DNA from: Chelatococcus sp. YT9 | Lineage (GTDB): Bacteria > Pseudomonadota > Alphaproteobacteria > Rhizobiales > Beijerinckiaceae | Assembly (NCBI RefSeq): GCF_018398315.1 | Contig: NZ_JAHBRW010000001.1 | Coordinates: 186,001-250,000 of the forward strand | Direction: 5' to 3' | Length of the DNA: 64,000 bases | In this document: one piece after another, positions 18,738 through 28,111 of the stretch | Numbering within the stretch: the stretch's first letter is position 1 | How the letters are laid out: each line of letters begins with the position of its first letter | Made by a program: the position numbers and the translations under genes | Notes under the pieces: generated by a model | Told to the model about the DNA's origin: nothing | Database searches by the model: none | Seen by the model: only the letters and a program-made list of their open reading frames with translations

Positions 18738-18996
18738 CTTCTCGCGGCAAGGCGCGGACTGCCAGCGATACCCATTACAAATCCTTAACGCACTCGCAAT
18801 CCAATCGAGAGTGCAGGTCGCACATTGTCGCCTTCCGATCTTCGCGCTAGCTATGGCGGGGGTCGGGTTGCGACGCCGCCACGCCACACGGCATGGCGGA
18901 TGGAGCGATTTGGGCGAGTACTATGTTCGGGCATCGCGCAGCCGCGCCAAACACGGGGACATCGGCCATGCATTTCCGTGCATGGCCGGCACAGGC

Positions 18997-20796
18997 ATGA
19001 TCGACGGATTGAAAAGCTTCCTTCTTGCCATCTGGCATCTCACCAAGCCCTATTTCAACTCCCGCGAAATCGGGGAAGTTCGGGTTTGGCCCCTCGGCAC
19101 CTTCCGCGCACAGGAACGTTGGATCGGGCTCTTCATGCTGACGACCGTCGTCCTGCTTGCGCTGGGTGGTGTCGCGCTCAACGTCGTTCTGTCCTACTGG
19201 AACAATAATTTCTACACCGCGCTGCAAGGCAAGGACGAAAGCGCATTTTGGCGGTTGCTGGGCTTTTTTTGCATTCTCGCGACCGTCTGGGTGACACGCT
19301 CTGTGATCGCCTATGTCGTGCGCTCCTATCTCGTCATCCGCTGGCGACGCGTAATGACGGATCTTTACCTCGACCGCTGGATGCGTAACAACGCTCACTA
19401 TCGCATGCGCTTTCTGGGTCAGAAGGCGGACAACCCAGATCAGCGTATTCAGGAAGACATCGACCAGTTCGTTACCACGACGATGACGCTCTTCCTCGGA
19501 TTGCTGACATCGGTCGTCACGCTGTTTTCCTTTGCCTTCATCCTTTGGAATCTCTCCTCCAGGATGACGTTGCCCTTCACGGACATCACCATTCCAGGCT
19601 TTCTTTTCTGGGTGGCGCTTATCTATTCGATCGCCGGCACCGCGGGCGCGCATTATTTTGGCCGCAAGCTGATCCACCTCAACTTCATGCAACAGCGCTA
19701 TGAGGCGGACTTTCGCTTCGGCATGGCTCGTGTGCGAGAGTATGGTGAACAGATCGCTCTAGTAGGCGGCGACCAAGCCGAGCGTCGTAATCTCGGCCGG
19801 CTATTTGGCTTCGTGGTCAAGAACTTCCTACAACTCGTCGGGGTCCAAAAGATTCTCACCGCCTTTACCTCCACGTATGGGCAGGCGGCGATCGTGTTCC
19901 CATTTCTTTTGACGGCACATAATTATTTCAGTGGCCGTGTGACCTTCGGCGACCTCATGCAGACGAGCCAAGCCTTTGGGCAGGTGCAGGATTCGCTTTC
20001 GTTCTTCGTCGATGCTTATTCCACTATGGCTGCCTACAAGGCGGTCGTCGACCGTCTCACCGGCTTCGATGAGACCATGGAGCGGGCGACTGTGGTTGGC
20101 ACTGATACTCATGTGCTCGCCCGCAGCGAAACCGCGAGCGGCGACCTCGTCGTCGATAACGCGACCCTCTCGGCGCCCACCGGGGAGACGATCCTCACCG
20201 TGCCGCATCTCGCATTGGAGGAAGGCCGTGAAACGTTGATCGCCGGCCCTTCGGGCTCCGGAAAATCAACGCTTTTCCGGGCGATCGCCGGCATCTGGCC
20301 CTATGCGGAAGGCAAGCTGACGGTGCCGGCCGGAAAGAAGCTCATGCTCCTGCCGCAGCAGCCTTATATTCCGCTTGGCACCCTTCGCGAGGCAGTCACC
20401 TACCCGGCGCAGGAAGGTGCTTATGACGACGCGGCCATCCGTGAGGCACTCGCCGCCGTGCAATTGCCGCATCTCATTCCGCAGCTCGACGAGGCGCATC
20501 CGTGGCAGCAGCGCCTGTCGGGCGGCGAACAGCAGCGTCTGGCCATCGCGCGCGCGCTGCTGGCCAAGCCTGACTGGCTGCTTCTCGACGAGGCGACCGC
20601 GGCCCTCGACGAGCCGCTCGAAAAGGCCGTTTACGCCGTGATCGCCGAGAAGCTGCCCAACACGACTGTCGTGTCGATTGGCCATCGCTCCACGCTGAAC
20701 GCGCTGCATGACCGCCGCATCATCATGGAGCGTCACGCGGACGGCATCTTCAGCCCGGTGACCACAGGCCGGCCGATGAGTTCGGCTCCCGCCTGA
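18997..20796 (+). CDS. BacA/SbmA-like peptide transporter fused to an ABC ATPase (BclA/YddA type)
   Basis: A 599-residue half-transporter. The first half has about six membrane helices and the SbmA/BacA-like segments 'YWNNNFYTALQGKDESAFW' and 'DNPDQRIQEDIDQF'. The second half is an ABC ATPase with Walker A 'GPSGSGKST', signature 'LSGGEQQRLAIARALL' and Walker B 'WLLLDEATAALDE'. Members of this family in rhizobia (BclA) import antimicrobial or nodule peptides; others affect very-long-chain fatty acids or cobalamin. The start is uncertain: ATG at 18997 fits family length, another ATG lies at 18982, and neither has a strong ribosome site. Confidence 0.85.
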   Translation: MIDGLKSFLLAIWHLTKPYFNSREIGEVRVWPLGTFRAQERWIGLFMLTTVVLLALGGVALNVVLSYWNNNFYTALQGKDESAFWRLLGFFCILATVWVTRSVIAYVVRSYLVIRWRRVMTDLYLDRWMRNNAHYRMRFLGQKADNPDQRIQEDIDQFVTTTMTLFLGLLTSVVTLFSFAFILWNLSSRMTLPFTDITIPGFLFWVALIYSIAGTAGAHYFGRKLIHLNFMQQRYEADFRFGMARVREYGEQIALVGGDQAERRNLGRLFGFVVKNFLQLVGVQKILTAFTSTYGQAAIVFPFLLTAHNYFSGRVTFGDLMQTSQAFGQVQDSLSFFVDAYSTMAAYKAVVDRLTGFDETMERATVVGTDTHVLARSETASGDLVVDNATLSAPTGETILTVPHLALEEGRETLIAGPSGSGKSTLFRAIAGIWPYAEGKLTVPAGKKLMLLPQQPYIPLGTLREAVTYPAQEGAYDDAAIREALAAVQLPHLIPQLDEAHPWQQRLSGGEQQRLAIARALLAKPDWLLLDEATAALDEPLEKAVYAVIAEKLPNTTVVSIGHRSTLNALHDRRIIMERHADGIFSPVTTGRPMSSAPA

Positions 20797-20813
20797 GCCC
20801 CGGAAACGACGGG

Positions 20814-20849
20814 CGCGTTTAGATGAAATTCATCAAAACGCGTCTTTTC
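20814..20849 (+). terminator. Hairpin with T-rich tail after the ABC transporter gene
   Basis: CGCGTTT (20814-20820) pairs with AAACGCG (20836-20842) and GATGAA with TTCATC inside, interrupted by one A-A mismatch, followed by TCTTTTCT. It is a likely intrinsic terminator. The near-palindromic GATGAAATTCATC core also resembles a protein-binding site. Confidence 0.6.
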
Positions 20850-20928
20850 TCTGGCGTGGGCCGCGCTCAGTCCAAATGACGCACGGATCAGCCCACGCTC
20901 CAGAAGTCGAGGCTTGGATTAAGACGGC

Positions 20929-22350
20929 ATGACGATCATCTTGACCTTTGCCGTCAACTCCATCCTCAATTTTCTACTCGGGCTCCTGGTCGCCAAATTC
21001 CTGGGGCCCGCGGAGTTTGGGCGCTATGCCATAGCCGCGGCGATCGCCACCGTCGTCAACACGATTTGTCTGGACTGGTTACGGCTGTCGGCCACGCGCT
21101 TCTATTCCGAGCGGACGCGGCGGGAGGAGCCTGCGGTCCGCGCGACCCTGGAAACCAGTTTCGGGATGATGGCGCTGGTCGTCTTCCTGGGGGCCGGGCT
21201 CGTCATTCTCTCCGGTATCGATACCGGCTTCACCCCAGGATTGATCGCCGCCACCGCCGCAATGTGCGTGGCTATCGGGATCTTCGATTTCCACACGGCT
21301 CTCGCCCGCGCACGCTTTCTGGAACGCGGCTACGCGCATCTCGTGATCGTCAAGAATGTCGCGCTGTTCATCTTGATGGTCGGCAGCGCGATGATGTTCG
21401 AGAATGCCACGATCGTCGCGCTCGGCTTTGCCGCCGGCTCGCTCATCGCCATTGTCGTCGGTCGCGTCGCCCTCAGGGATCCCGAGGTCAGCCCGCGAGC
21501 GGCCCGCTCCGCGTTGGCGCGGAGCTTTCTCGCCTATGGCCTGCCGCTCGTCGGGGCGAACGCCATTTTCCAGCTGATGACGATCCTCAATCGCGGCGCG
21601 GTGGCTTCACACTACGGCTTCGCCGAAGCCGGCTATTTCTCGCTCGCCGCCGACCTCGGCATCCGCATCTTCGCGGTTGCGGGCTCGGCGGTCGACATCC
21701 TTCTGTTCCAGCTCGCCGTCCGCACGGACGAAACGCATGGTCGCGAGGCGGCAAACCAGCAGGTGTCCCGAAATCTCGTCATTATCCTGGCTTTCCTTGC
21801 GCCGCTGGCCGCCGGCTATTTCGTGCTCCTACCGCCGTTTCAAAGCCTGTTCATCCCATCCGATTTCCAGGGACCGTTCGCACGCTATTCGCTCGTGCTC
21901 ATCCCGGCGCTTCTGTCCTTCTCGCTGCTGCAGTTCGCTCTCAACCCTGTCTTCCAGATAGAAAAGCGGACGAGACCCGTCATCGTCGCCGCCGGCTTCG
22001 GCCTTGCGGTCAATCTCGCACTGATGGCGGTGCTGCCAGCCCTCTACGGCCCGATCGGCTTCGCCCTGGCGCAGATGGGAGGCATGCTGGCGGCGCTGGG
22101 CCTCACCTTCGTGCTCGCCTTGCCGTTGCTGTCGGGTCGCCCACCGGTGAAGGATGTTCTGGTCATCATCGGCGCCACCGCCCTCATGGCCGCTGCAGTT
22201 TGGTCGCTGCGCGGCATCGCGAGTGCGCCCGTAGCGCTTGTTGCCGGTCCGCTGATCGGCGGCGCGATCTACGCCGCCCTTATCCTTGGGCTCGACGTGG
22301 CAGGCCTTCGTGCCGCTATCCTTCAGCGGCTCAAAGCAAAGTTATCCTGA
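20929..22350 (+). CDS. Oligosaccharide flippase family membrane protein (Wzx/MOP)
   Basis: A 473-residue, very hydrophobic protein with roughly 12-14 membrane helices. The early segment 'LGLLVAKFLGPAEFGRYAIA' is the typical start of polysaccharide flippases (MOP superfamily), which move lipid-linked sugar chains to the outer face of the inner membrane. No glycosyltransferase genes are adjacent, so its sugar is unknown. The ATG at 20929 follows GGATTAAG. The frame is intact. Confidence 0.82.
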   Translation: MTIILTFAVNSILNFLLGLLVAKFLGPAEFGRYAIAAAIATVVNTICLDWLRLSATRFYSERTRREEPAVRATLETSFGMMALVVFLGAGLVILSGIDTGFTPGLIAATAAMCVAIGIFDFHTALARARFLERGYAHLVIVKNVALFILMVGSAMMFENATIVALGFAAGSLIAIVVGRVALRDPEVSPRAARSALARSFLAYGLPLVGANAIFQLMTILNRGAVASHYGFAEAGYFSLAADLGIRIFAVAGSAVDILLFQLAVRTDETHGREAANQQVSRNLVIILAFLAPLAAGYFVLLPPFQSLFIPSDFQGPFARYSLVLIPALLSFSLLQFALNPVFQIEKRTRPVIVAAGFGLAVNLALMAVLPALYGPIGFALAQMGGMLAALGLTFVLALPLLSGRPPVKDVLVIIGATALMAAAVWSLRGIASAPVALVAGPLIGGAIYAALILGLDVAGLRAAILQRLKAKLS

Positions 22351-22506
22351 TGGCATTGTTGATTGCGCGCATCAGCGCAAGAATACTCTAACCTTGTTGC
22401 CGATTTCTCGCCCGTGTGGCGATGAGAGAAGGTAAATCAGTAAGGGCGGATTCACCACTCGGCCCGCTATCCTTGTCCAAGCGGACATCCGAAACGAGGA
22501 CAGCCG

Positions 22507-23361
22507 ATGCGCCATCGCCAACTTCTGCCAGCCGTCGCGCTGACATTGAGCCTCATTGTGCCGTCACTCGCCCTCGCCCAGCAGGGAGGCTATTCCGGGT
22601 CGAACGGCAATCTTGGCGGTGGTTTCCTGGAATTCCTGGCGACCGGCGGCCGACAAAGCGGCACCCAGGCGCCAGAGTACTTCTATCAGCCTGCCCCGCC
22701 GGCCGGCCGCGGCGCGCGAGCCGGTCGTGCGGATTATGGCGACGAATACCTGCCCATTCAGCGCGATCCCCTGGCCGATGCGCTGAATGGTCCGGCGCGC
22801 GATGACTACTACGGCTCTCGCCAGGGCAGACGCTACGATGGCCGCCGCATGCGAACGGCGAATGTGCCGCCGGACGGCATCGACGCCCGCCGCAGCTATG
22901 CGCCGCAGGCGGAGATTGCAGGCCGCCTTCAGCGCCAGGAAGTCGCCTATGACGGCAAAGAGCGGGCCGGCACGATCATTGTCGACACCCGCACACGCTA
23001 TCTCTATCTCGTCCAGCCCGGTGGCCGGGCGATACGCTATGGGATCGGCGTCGGCCGGCAAGGCTTCACATGGAAGGGACGCGAGACGGTGAGCATGATG
23101 CGCGAATGGCCCTCATGGCGGCCACCGGCGGAGATGCGCAAACGCCGGCCCGACCTGCCGCGCTACATGGACGGCGGCCCGAACAACCCACTCGGCGCAC
23201 GTGCGCTTTATCTCGGGAACACCTTATTCCGCATCCACGGCACGAATGAGCCGCATACGATCGGCCGGGCTGTCTCGTCCGGCTGCATCCGGATGATGAA
23301 CGATGACGTCATCGATCTCTACAACCGGGTGGGTATCGGCACGCGGGTTGTGGTGAGCTAG
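22507..23361 (+). CDS. Periplasmic L,D-transpeptidase (YkuD family)
   Basis: A 284-residue protein with a signal peptide ('PAVALTLSLIVPSLALA', cleavage near residue 24). A Gly/Arg/Tyr-rich linker follows, then a YkuD domain from about residue 150 ('GTIIVDTRTRYLYLVQPGG', 'YGIGVGRQGFTWKG'). The catalytic motif is 'HGTNEPHTIGRAVSSGCIRM', with Cys in SSGCIRM. Such enzymes form 3-3 crosslinks in peptidoglycan or attach proteins to it; in Hyphomicrobiales they are many and support polar growth. It follows the flippase by 156 bases and is probably transcribed separately. Confidence 0.93.
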   Translation: MRHRQLLPAVALTLSLIVPSLALAQQGGYSGSNGNLGGGFLEFLATGGRQSGTQAPEYFYQPAPPAGRGARAGRADYGDEYLPIQRDPLADALNGPARDDYYGSRQGRRYDGRRMRTANVPPDGIDARRSYAPQAEIAGRLQRQEVAYDGKERAGTIIVDTRTRYLYLVQPGGRAIRYGIGVGRQGFTWKGRETVSMMREWPSWRPPAEMRKRRPDLPRYMDGGPNNPLGARALYLGNTLFRIHGTNEPHTIGRAVSSGCIRMMNDDVIDLYNRVGIGTRVVVS

Positions 23362-23415
23362 GGCGGATCGACAATCAACGAGGTTGTGTGGACGGTTGCC
23401 ACGGTAAACCTCCGC

Positions 23416-23563
23416 CGTCATTGCGGGGCGGGCCGCAAGGCCCGAGCCCGGAACCCATGAACACGACGGGGAACGAATAAGGTGCCCGGCCCGACCCGTC
23501 TTCCTGTCCAACGCCGTGTTCATGGATTCCGGGCTCTTCGCTGATGCGAAGCCCCGGAATGAC
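23416..23563. repeat. Long imperfect inverted repeat (REP/MITE-like element)
   Basis: The left arm near 23416-23465 and right arm near 23515-23563 are inverted copies. The outer parts read GTCATTGCGGGGC against GTCATTCCGGGGC (12 of 13). The inner parts, AGCCCGGAACCCATGAACAC and the reverse complement of the right arm, agree at 19 of 20. A spacer of about 50 bases separates them. Elements with GTCATTCCGGGGC ends and CATGAACAC cores are frequent between genes in this order. No transposase is present, so it is a non-autonomous or relic element. Confidence 0.8.
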
Positions 23564-23642
23564 CGCGACACTGTGACAAGGCTGACGTGACCAACTGTCC
23601 ACACGGCCTGGGAGGGTCCGTTCTCGGCCCGTGTCATCCCCG

Positions 23643-23674
23643 GCGGGCTGCCGAAAGCCCCTTCGGCAGCCCGC
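23643..23674. repeat. Perfect 13-bp hairpin GCGGGCTGCCGAA
   Basis: GCGGGCTGCCGAA (23643-23655), six-base loop, TTCGGCAGCCCGC (23662-23674). It lies 18 bases after the DUF2076 stop on that gene's strand. It lacks a T-run, so it may stabilise the transcript or stop it only partly. Confidence 0.65.
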
Positions 23675-23691
23675 TGCGCCCCTGGCCGAGC

Positions 23692-24447
23692 CTACAGCCA
23701 GTCTGAGGTGTCGCCGCCGTTGTCGTACCCAGCGTCGTAATCATCCTCAGCGGAATCAGACTCGTCGTAGTTCGCCTCTTGCACCTGAGGGCTGTCATCC
23801 CTCGTATCCGCCCCCGAGGCCGGATCGGCCTGCGGCGTCGAGGCAGCCGAGGCGGTATCTGCCGAAGTGCTCGCCTGGCCGTGCGAACCAAGGCCGAAGG
23901 CATCGGCGAGGAGATTTCCGGCAACGAGGCCGCCCGCGACGCCAGCAGCTGTGGTCAGCGCCGAGGACAGGAATCCGCCCCCACCCATGCGTTGCCCCCA
24001 GGGACCATTCGCGCCCGCACCGAAGCCCGGCGCGTTCGCGCCACCCCAGGGGCCGGCTGGGGGTTGGGCGCCCTGGAAATCCGTCTCCGTCTGGCGCGCG
24101 CCGGGCCGCGGGAAAGTCTCAGGCGCCGCGGGCGCCGCGCTGGCGCGTGCCGGCGCGCCTGGCGCACCGCCGCCGAACAGTCCGGAGAGAAACCCGCCTG
24201 CCTGCTGAGCCTGCGGCGCATTGCGCGCTTCCGCGAGCTCGGCCTCAAGCGTGGCGACACGCTCGCTCAGGTTGGCGAGCGCCTGCTCCTGCACATGCAC
24301 GACCTGGGCCATGATATAAGGAGCGCTGGGCTGGGCGGCGATACGCTCGCGAATGAAGGCTTCCGCCTCGGGATCGCGCGGCTGGTTCTCGGCCTGCCGC
24401 AGGCGGTCGAATATCCCGCCGATAACGTCCTTCTCCTGCTCATTCAT
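23692..24447 (-). CDS. DUF2076 family protein
   Basis: A 251-residue protein beginning 'MNEQEKDVIGGIFDRLRQAE', a helical N-terminal region with 'IMAQVVHVQEQALANLSERV' and a short coiled coil (about 50-75). This is the DUF2076 pattern. The middle is Gly/Ala/Pro rich. A 'SALTTAAGVAGGLVAGNLLAD' segment could insert in or associate with membrane. The tail is acidic with Asp/Ser/Tyr repeats. The family is of unknown function and often linked to envelope stress. It is a single-gene unit. Confidence 0.8.
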   Translation of the reverse strand: MNEQEKDVIGGIFDRLRQAENQPRDPEAEAFIRERIAAQPSAPYIMAQVVHVQEQALANLSERVATLEAELAEARNAPQAQQAGGFLSGLFGGGAPGAPARASAAPAAPETFPRPGARQTETDFQGAQPPAGPWGGANAPGFGAGANGPWGQRMGGGGFLSSALTTAAGVAGGLVAGNLLADAFGLGSHGQASTSADTASAASTPQADPASGADTRDDSPQVQEANYDESDSAEDDYDAGYDNGGDTSDWL

Positions 24448-24586
24448 CGCGCTCGTTCCTCACATGTTATGCGCGGTACATCCCCACCGACGCATAGAGC
24501 TTTCTAAAGGAAAGACGTGACGAAATTCGGACCGAGCGGAGAGAACGGAACGGGGACGCGCTGGACACCCCCGTCCCTTATTCAGC

Positions 24587-25942
24587 TTACGCGACCGCGC
24601 GGATGACGGCCTTTAGCTTGTCGGCGATCTCGCCGATCTGGCTCTCGGTGATAATCAGCGGCGGGGACAGGGCGATTGTATCGCCGGCGGTGCGGAACAT
24701 CAGGCCATGCTCGTGGAACGCGCGGTCCAGCGCCTCATAGCCTCGCGTGCCCGGCGCGCCATCGCGCGGCTTGAGATCGATCGCGCCGACTAGGCCGATC
24801 GACCGGATGTCCTCAACGTTGGGCTCACCCTTCAGCCCGTGGATGGCGTCGGCCCAGACGGGTTCGAGCTCGCGGGCCCTTTCGAACAGCCCTTCATCGC
24901 GATAGATGTCGAGCGTGGCGAGGCTCGCGGCGCAGGCCAAGGGATGAGCCGAATAGGTGTAACCGTGCGTCAGCTCGATCGCATGCATCGGCCCGCCCTG
25001 CATGAATGCCTCATAGATGCCCTTGCGAACGAAGCAGCCGCCCATCGGAACAGTGCCGGAGGTAACACCCTTCGCAAAGGTCATGATGTCCGGCACAACG
25101 CCGAAACGCTCGGCCGCGAAGCTTGCGCCCAGGCGACCGAACCCGGTGATGACCTCGTCGAAGATCAGCAGGATGCCGTGCTTGTCGCAAATCTCGCGCA
25201 AGCGCTTCAGGTAACCCTTCGGCGGCGGCAGCGCGCCCGTCGATCCCGCCATCGGTTCGACGATGACGGCCGCAATGGTCGAGGCATCGTGAAGCGCGAC
25301 CAGACGCTCGAGGTCATCGGCGAGATGAGCGCCCCACTCCGGCTCGCCGCGGGAGAACGCCTGCTTTTCGCGGTTGTAGGTGTGGCTGATGTGATCAACA
25401 CCCGCGAGCAGATTGCCATAAAGCTTGCGGTTAGCGACGATGCCCCCAACAGCTGTGCCGCCGAAGCCGACGCCGTGATAACCGCGCTCTCGGCCGATGA
25501 GGCGCGATTTCGCACCCTTGCCTTGCACGTTCCAATAAGCCAAAGCGATCTTCAGCGCAGTGTCGACGGCTTCCGAGCCAGAGTTGGCGAAGAACACATG
25601 GTCGAGATCGCCCGGCGCGAGCGCCGCGAGACGGGCAGCCAGGGTGAAGGCCTTTGGATGACCGAATTGGAAGCTTGGCGCGTAGTCGAGCTCGGCCGCC
25701 TGCTTCTGGATGGCATCGATGATCGCATCGCGATTATGGCCGGCGTTGCAGCACCATAGGCCCGACGACCCGTCAATGATCCTGCTGCCGTCATTGGCGA
25801 TGTAATGGATGTCCTTCGAACTCACGACCAGGCGCGGCTTGGCCTTGAACGACCGGTTCGCCGTAAAGGGCATCCAGAAGGCTTCAAGGTCGTTCGGGGT
25901 GGAAGACGCCGATCGACCGGCGTGATCGTAGGCAGAGGACAT
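24587..25942 (-). CDS. Class III aminotransferase, omega-amino acid (beta-alanine)-pyruvate type
   Basis: A 451-residue PLP enzyme. 'AFWMPFTANRSFKAKPRLV' and 'DGSSGLWCCNAGHNRDAI' are hallmarks of the beta-alanine/omega-amino acid-pyruvate transaminase subgroup. 'FANSGSEAVDTALKIA' binds PLP phosphate, 'LIFDEVITGFGR' provides the Asp, and 'TFAKGVTSGTVPMGG' has the Schiff-base Lys (about residue 291). It would transfer an amino group from beta-alanine or amines to pyruvate. Related enzymes use taurine or polyamines, so exact substrate is open. A monocistronic arrangement is likely. Confidence 0.92.
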   Translation of the reverse strand: MSSAYDHAGRSASSTPNDLEAFWMPFTANRSFKAKPRLVVSSKDIHYIANDGSRIIDGSSGLWCCNAGHNRDAIIDAIQKQAAELDYAPSFQFGHPKAFTLAARLAALAPGDLDHVFFANSGSEAVDTALKIALAYWNVQGKGAKSRLIGRERGYHGVGFGGTAVGGIVANRKLYGNLLAGVDHISHTYNREKQAFSRGEPEWGAHLADDLERLVALHDASTIAAVIVEPMAGSTGALPPPKGYLKRLREICDKHGILLIFDEVITGFGRLGASFAAERFGVVPDIMTFAKGVTSGTVPMGGCFVRKGIYEAFMQGGPMHAIELTHGYTYSAHPLACAASLATLDIYRDEGLFERARELEPVWADAIHGLKGEPNVEDIRSIGLVGAIDLKPRDGAPGTRGYEALDRAFHEHGLMFRTAGDTIALSPPLIITESQIGEIADKLKAVIRAVA

Positions 25943-26232
25943 GAAAAGGCTCCGTGGGTGACGTAACCACCGCTAAACACCCGCAATCTGCGTTCGCAAG
26001 GCCAGTCGGCAGCCAGGAGAAGCGGGGCTGAACTCCCTTCATGACACCGGCATCAAGGAACTTCAAACGCGATTTTGCTCAAGCCGGTTCGACCTTGCCT
26101 ATGGCACCGGCAGCCGAGATGTATTAGGCGTGACAAATTCCAACACTACGCTGCTGCGACGAGAGCCACACCGGCTTCCTGTTGCTCGATCATGGAATTT
26201 TATACTGAAGCGCCGATGCAGAAGGGGATATT
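25943..26232. other. Intergenic region between divergent aminotransferase and HAD genes
   Basis: About 290 bases holding both promoters by position. No clear operator, RNA gene or small gene was identified. Confidence 0.4.
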
Positions 26233-27111
26233 ATGTCAGACGCGGTGGGGCCCATTCCAGTGATCGAGGGCCTGTCTTCGGTCGCGGATCGCTATGACGT
26301 CATTCTATGCGATATCTGGGGGGTCCTCCACGACGGCGTGCGCGCTTTCGCCGCAACCGGCGACGCGTTGAACCGATTCCGCGGCAAAGGCGGCACCGTC
26401 ATCCTCATCTCCAACGCGCCGCGTCCAGGCCAGGAAGTATTGCCGCTCCTGGATAGCCTCGGGGTCCGGCGAGACGCCTATGACGACATCATCACTTCGG
26501 GTGATGTTGCGCGGCGCAGCATTGCCCAGCATGGCAATGATCCGCTCTTTCACTTGGGGCCTGAACGCGACCTGCCGCTTTTCCAGGGCCTGCACGCGCG
26601 CCTCGTGCCGGTCGAGGAGGCACGCTACGTCGTATGCACCGGTCTGTTCGACGACAACCACGAGACGCCCGAGCACTACCGCGAGCAGTTCGAGGCCATG
26701 CAGGCCCGTGATCTGGCGATGATATGCGCCAATCCGGATCTCGTCGTCGAGCGCGGCCATCATCTCATTTACTGCGCCGGCGCGCTGGCGGCACTTTACG
26801 AAGCACTTGGCGGCACGGTTACCTACGCGGGCAAGCCGCATCGCCCGATCTATGATGCAGCCTTCGAGCTCGCATCAACGGCCCGCGGAGCGCCGATCGA
26901 CGCTCGTCGCGTGCTCGCCGTCGGCGACGCCATCCGCACTGATGTCGCGGGCGCCGCTGCGATCGGCATTGATGCGCTTTTCGTCAGCCGCGGCATCCAT
27001 GCACGTGAGTTTGCGGACCCGGCTGGAGCCCTCGATACGGCCGCGCTCGGTCGCTGGATCATGGAACAAAGCCATCATCCCGCGATGATGATCGATATGG
27101 TGCGCTGGTGA
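26233..27111 (+). CDS. HAD-superfamily phosphatase (TIGR01459 / class IIA type)
   Basis: A 292-residue HAD hydrolase. Motif I is 'DVILCDIWGVLHDG' (nucleophile Asp; the usual DxD second Asp is replaced by Trp-Gly in this subgroup). Motif II is 'VILISNAPRP', the motif III Lys lies in 'TYAGKPHRPIYDAA', and motif IV is 'VLAVGDAIRTDVAGA'. These define the TIGR01459 subfamily close to NagD-like phosphatases. In related genomes it often sits near ribF, which is 1 kb downstream here, so a role in flavin or sugar phosphate turnover is conceivable. Confidence 0.88.
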   Translation: MSDAVGPIPVIEGLSSVADRYDVILCDIWGVLHDGVRAFAATGDALNRFRGKGGTVILISNAPRPGQEVLPLLDSLGVRRDAYDDIITSGDVARRSIAQHGNDPLFHLGPERDLPLFQGLHARLVPVEEARYVVCTGLFDDNHETPEHYREQFEAMQARDLAMICANPDLVVERGHHLIYCAGALAALYEALGGTVTYAGKPHRPIYDAAFELASTARGAPIDARRVLAVGDAIRTDVAGAAAIGIDALFVSRGIHAREFADPAGALDTAALGRWIMEQSHHPAMMIDMVRW

Positions 27112-27376
27112 GGCGAATGGCGGCTCGGGCCCTGGGGCGCCGTTTAAAGAAACCTGGCTCGGCTGGCCATAAGCCAGTCGGCCTCTCCCGCCGGCGCTTG
27201 TCGTCGAGATCTGTCCGCGACAAGGTTCTCTGACCGGCCGAATCGCCGGGAAGCCAATACGCAGACACATTTAGTTATTTAGCCGCAGAAAATCGCCAGC
27301 GGATTGCAGCTAAAACACAATCAAGGCACGTCAAATTACACGAGGGACTTCGACAACTTTCGCGGCCGAGAACTGC

Positions 27377-27760
27377 TCAACCTATGCCGCAGGTCGCTTC
27401 GATCTTTGCTTTCAAGATCTGGGCATTGAAGGGTTTGACAATATAGTTGTCGACGCCGGCGCGCTTGGCCGCGATGACGCTCTCCGTCTTGGATTCAGCC
27501 GTCACCATGATGAAACGCATGCTGTCGAATGCGGGATTGGCCCGAACAAGCTGGACGAGTTCGAAGCCACTCATCGGCTCCATGTTCCAATCGGAAATAA
27601 CCAGTCCATATTGCTTGAGTTTAAGCTTGGCCAAAGCGCTTTCCCCGTTCGGCGCTTCGTCAATGTCATGAAAGCCAATCTGCTCGAGGAGATTTCGAAC
27701 AATGCGGACCATCGTCTGGAAATCATCGACGATGAGAATCGGCATTGCAAAGTCAAGCAT
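27377..27760 (-). CDS. Single-domain response regulator (CheY-like)
   Basis: A 127-residue receiver domain without an output domain. It has the acidic pocket 'VDDF' (residues 11-14), phosphoacceptor Asp57 in 'LVISDWNMEPMSG', the conserved Thr in 'IMVTAES' and Lys in 'YIVKPFN'. The CheY-like 'WNMEPMSGFELV' loop fits chemotaxis or motility control. No cheA or cheW is adjacent, but a chemoreceptor lies 1.5 kb away. The ATG at 27760 is preferred to the upstream TTG because GGAG lies just before it. Confidence 0.92.
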   Translation of the reverse strand: MLDFAMPILIVDDFQTMVRIVRNLLEQIGFHDIDEAPNGESALAKLKLKQYGLVISDWNMEPMSGFELVQLVRANPAFDSMRFIMVTAESKTESVIAAKRAGVDNYIVKPFNAQILKAKIEATCGIG

Positions 27761-28111
27761 CACAGCCAGCTCCAAATGGATTCGTCATGCGGTCTGGAAC
27801 AATCCAAACCAAACCGGGGACCGAGCAAGAAGCGCAATTCTTCTTGCCCGTGCCAGCGCATTGAACGGATCACAGCCCCCAGCGCGGTTAATAGAGAAAT
27901 GGTGGTAGGACGCAACCAAATCTTTACTCTGCGCACAAACATCAAACGGCTCGCTCCCAAAGCTGCGCCAGCGCATGGCGCCGAAATGAGCGGGCGTGCG
28001 GCTTGAACCCGGACGTTTTACGACGACCTGCCGCTTGACCATGATACGGGCATGGGGGCAGGGTTCGACGCCGGCCGGCATTCGTTGTCCAAGATTGATC
28101 GCGACTGAACC
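27761..28111. other. Intergenic region between the receiver gene and ribF
   Basis: About 350 bases between divergent genes. No FMN riboswitch-like structure, tRNA or convincing small gene was recognised. It presumably holds promoters for both genes. Confidence 0.4.

Larger units (their letters stand above)
23362..23691. other. Intergenic region with two palindromic structures
   Basis: About 330 bases between the transpeptidase and DUF2076 genes, which converge. No gene was found. It is filled by the long inverted repeat at 23416-23563 and the 13-bp hairpin at 23643-23674, described separately. Confidence 0.7.

Noticed and set aside
27761..28111. FMN riboswitch before ribF
   Set aside because: None of the conserved FMN-element words or the multi-stem arrangement could be found.
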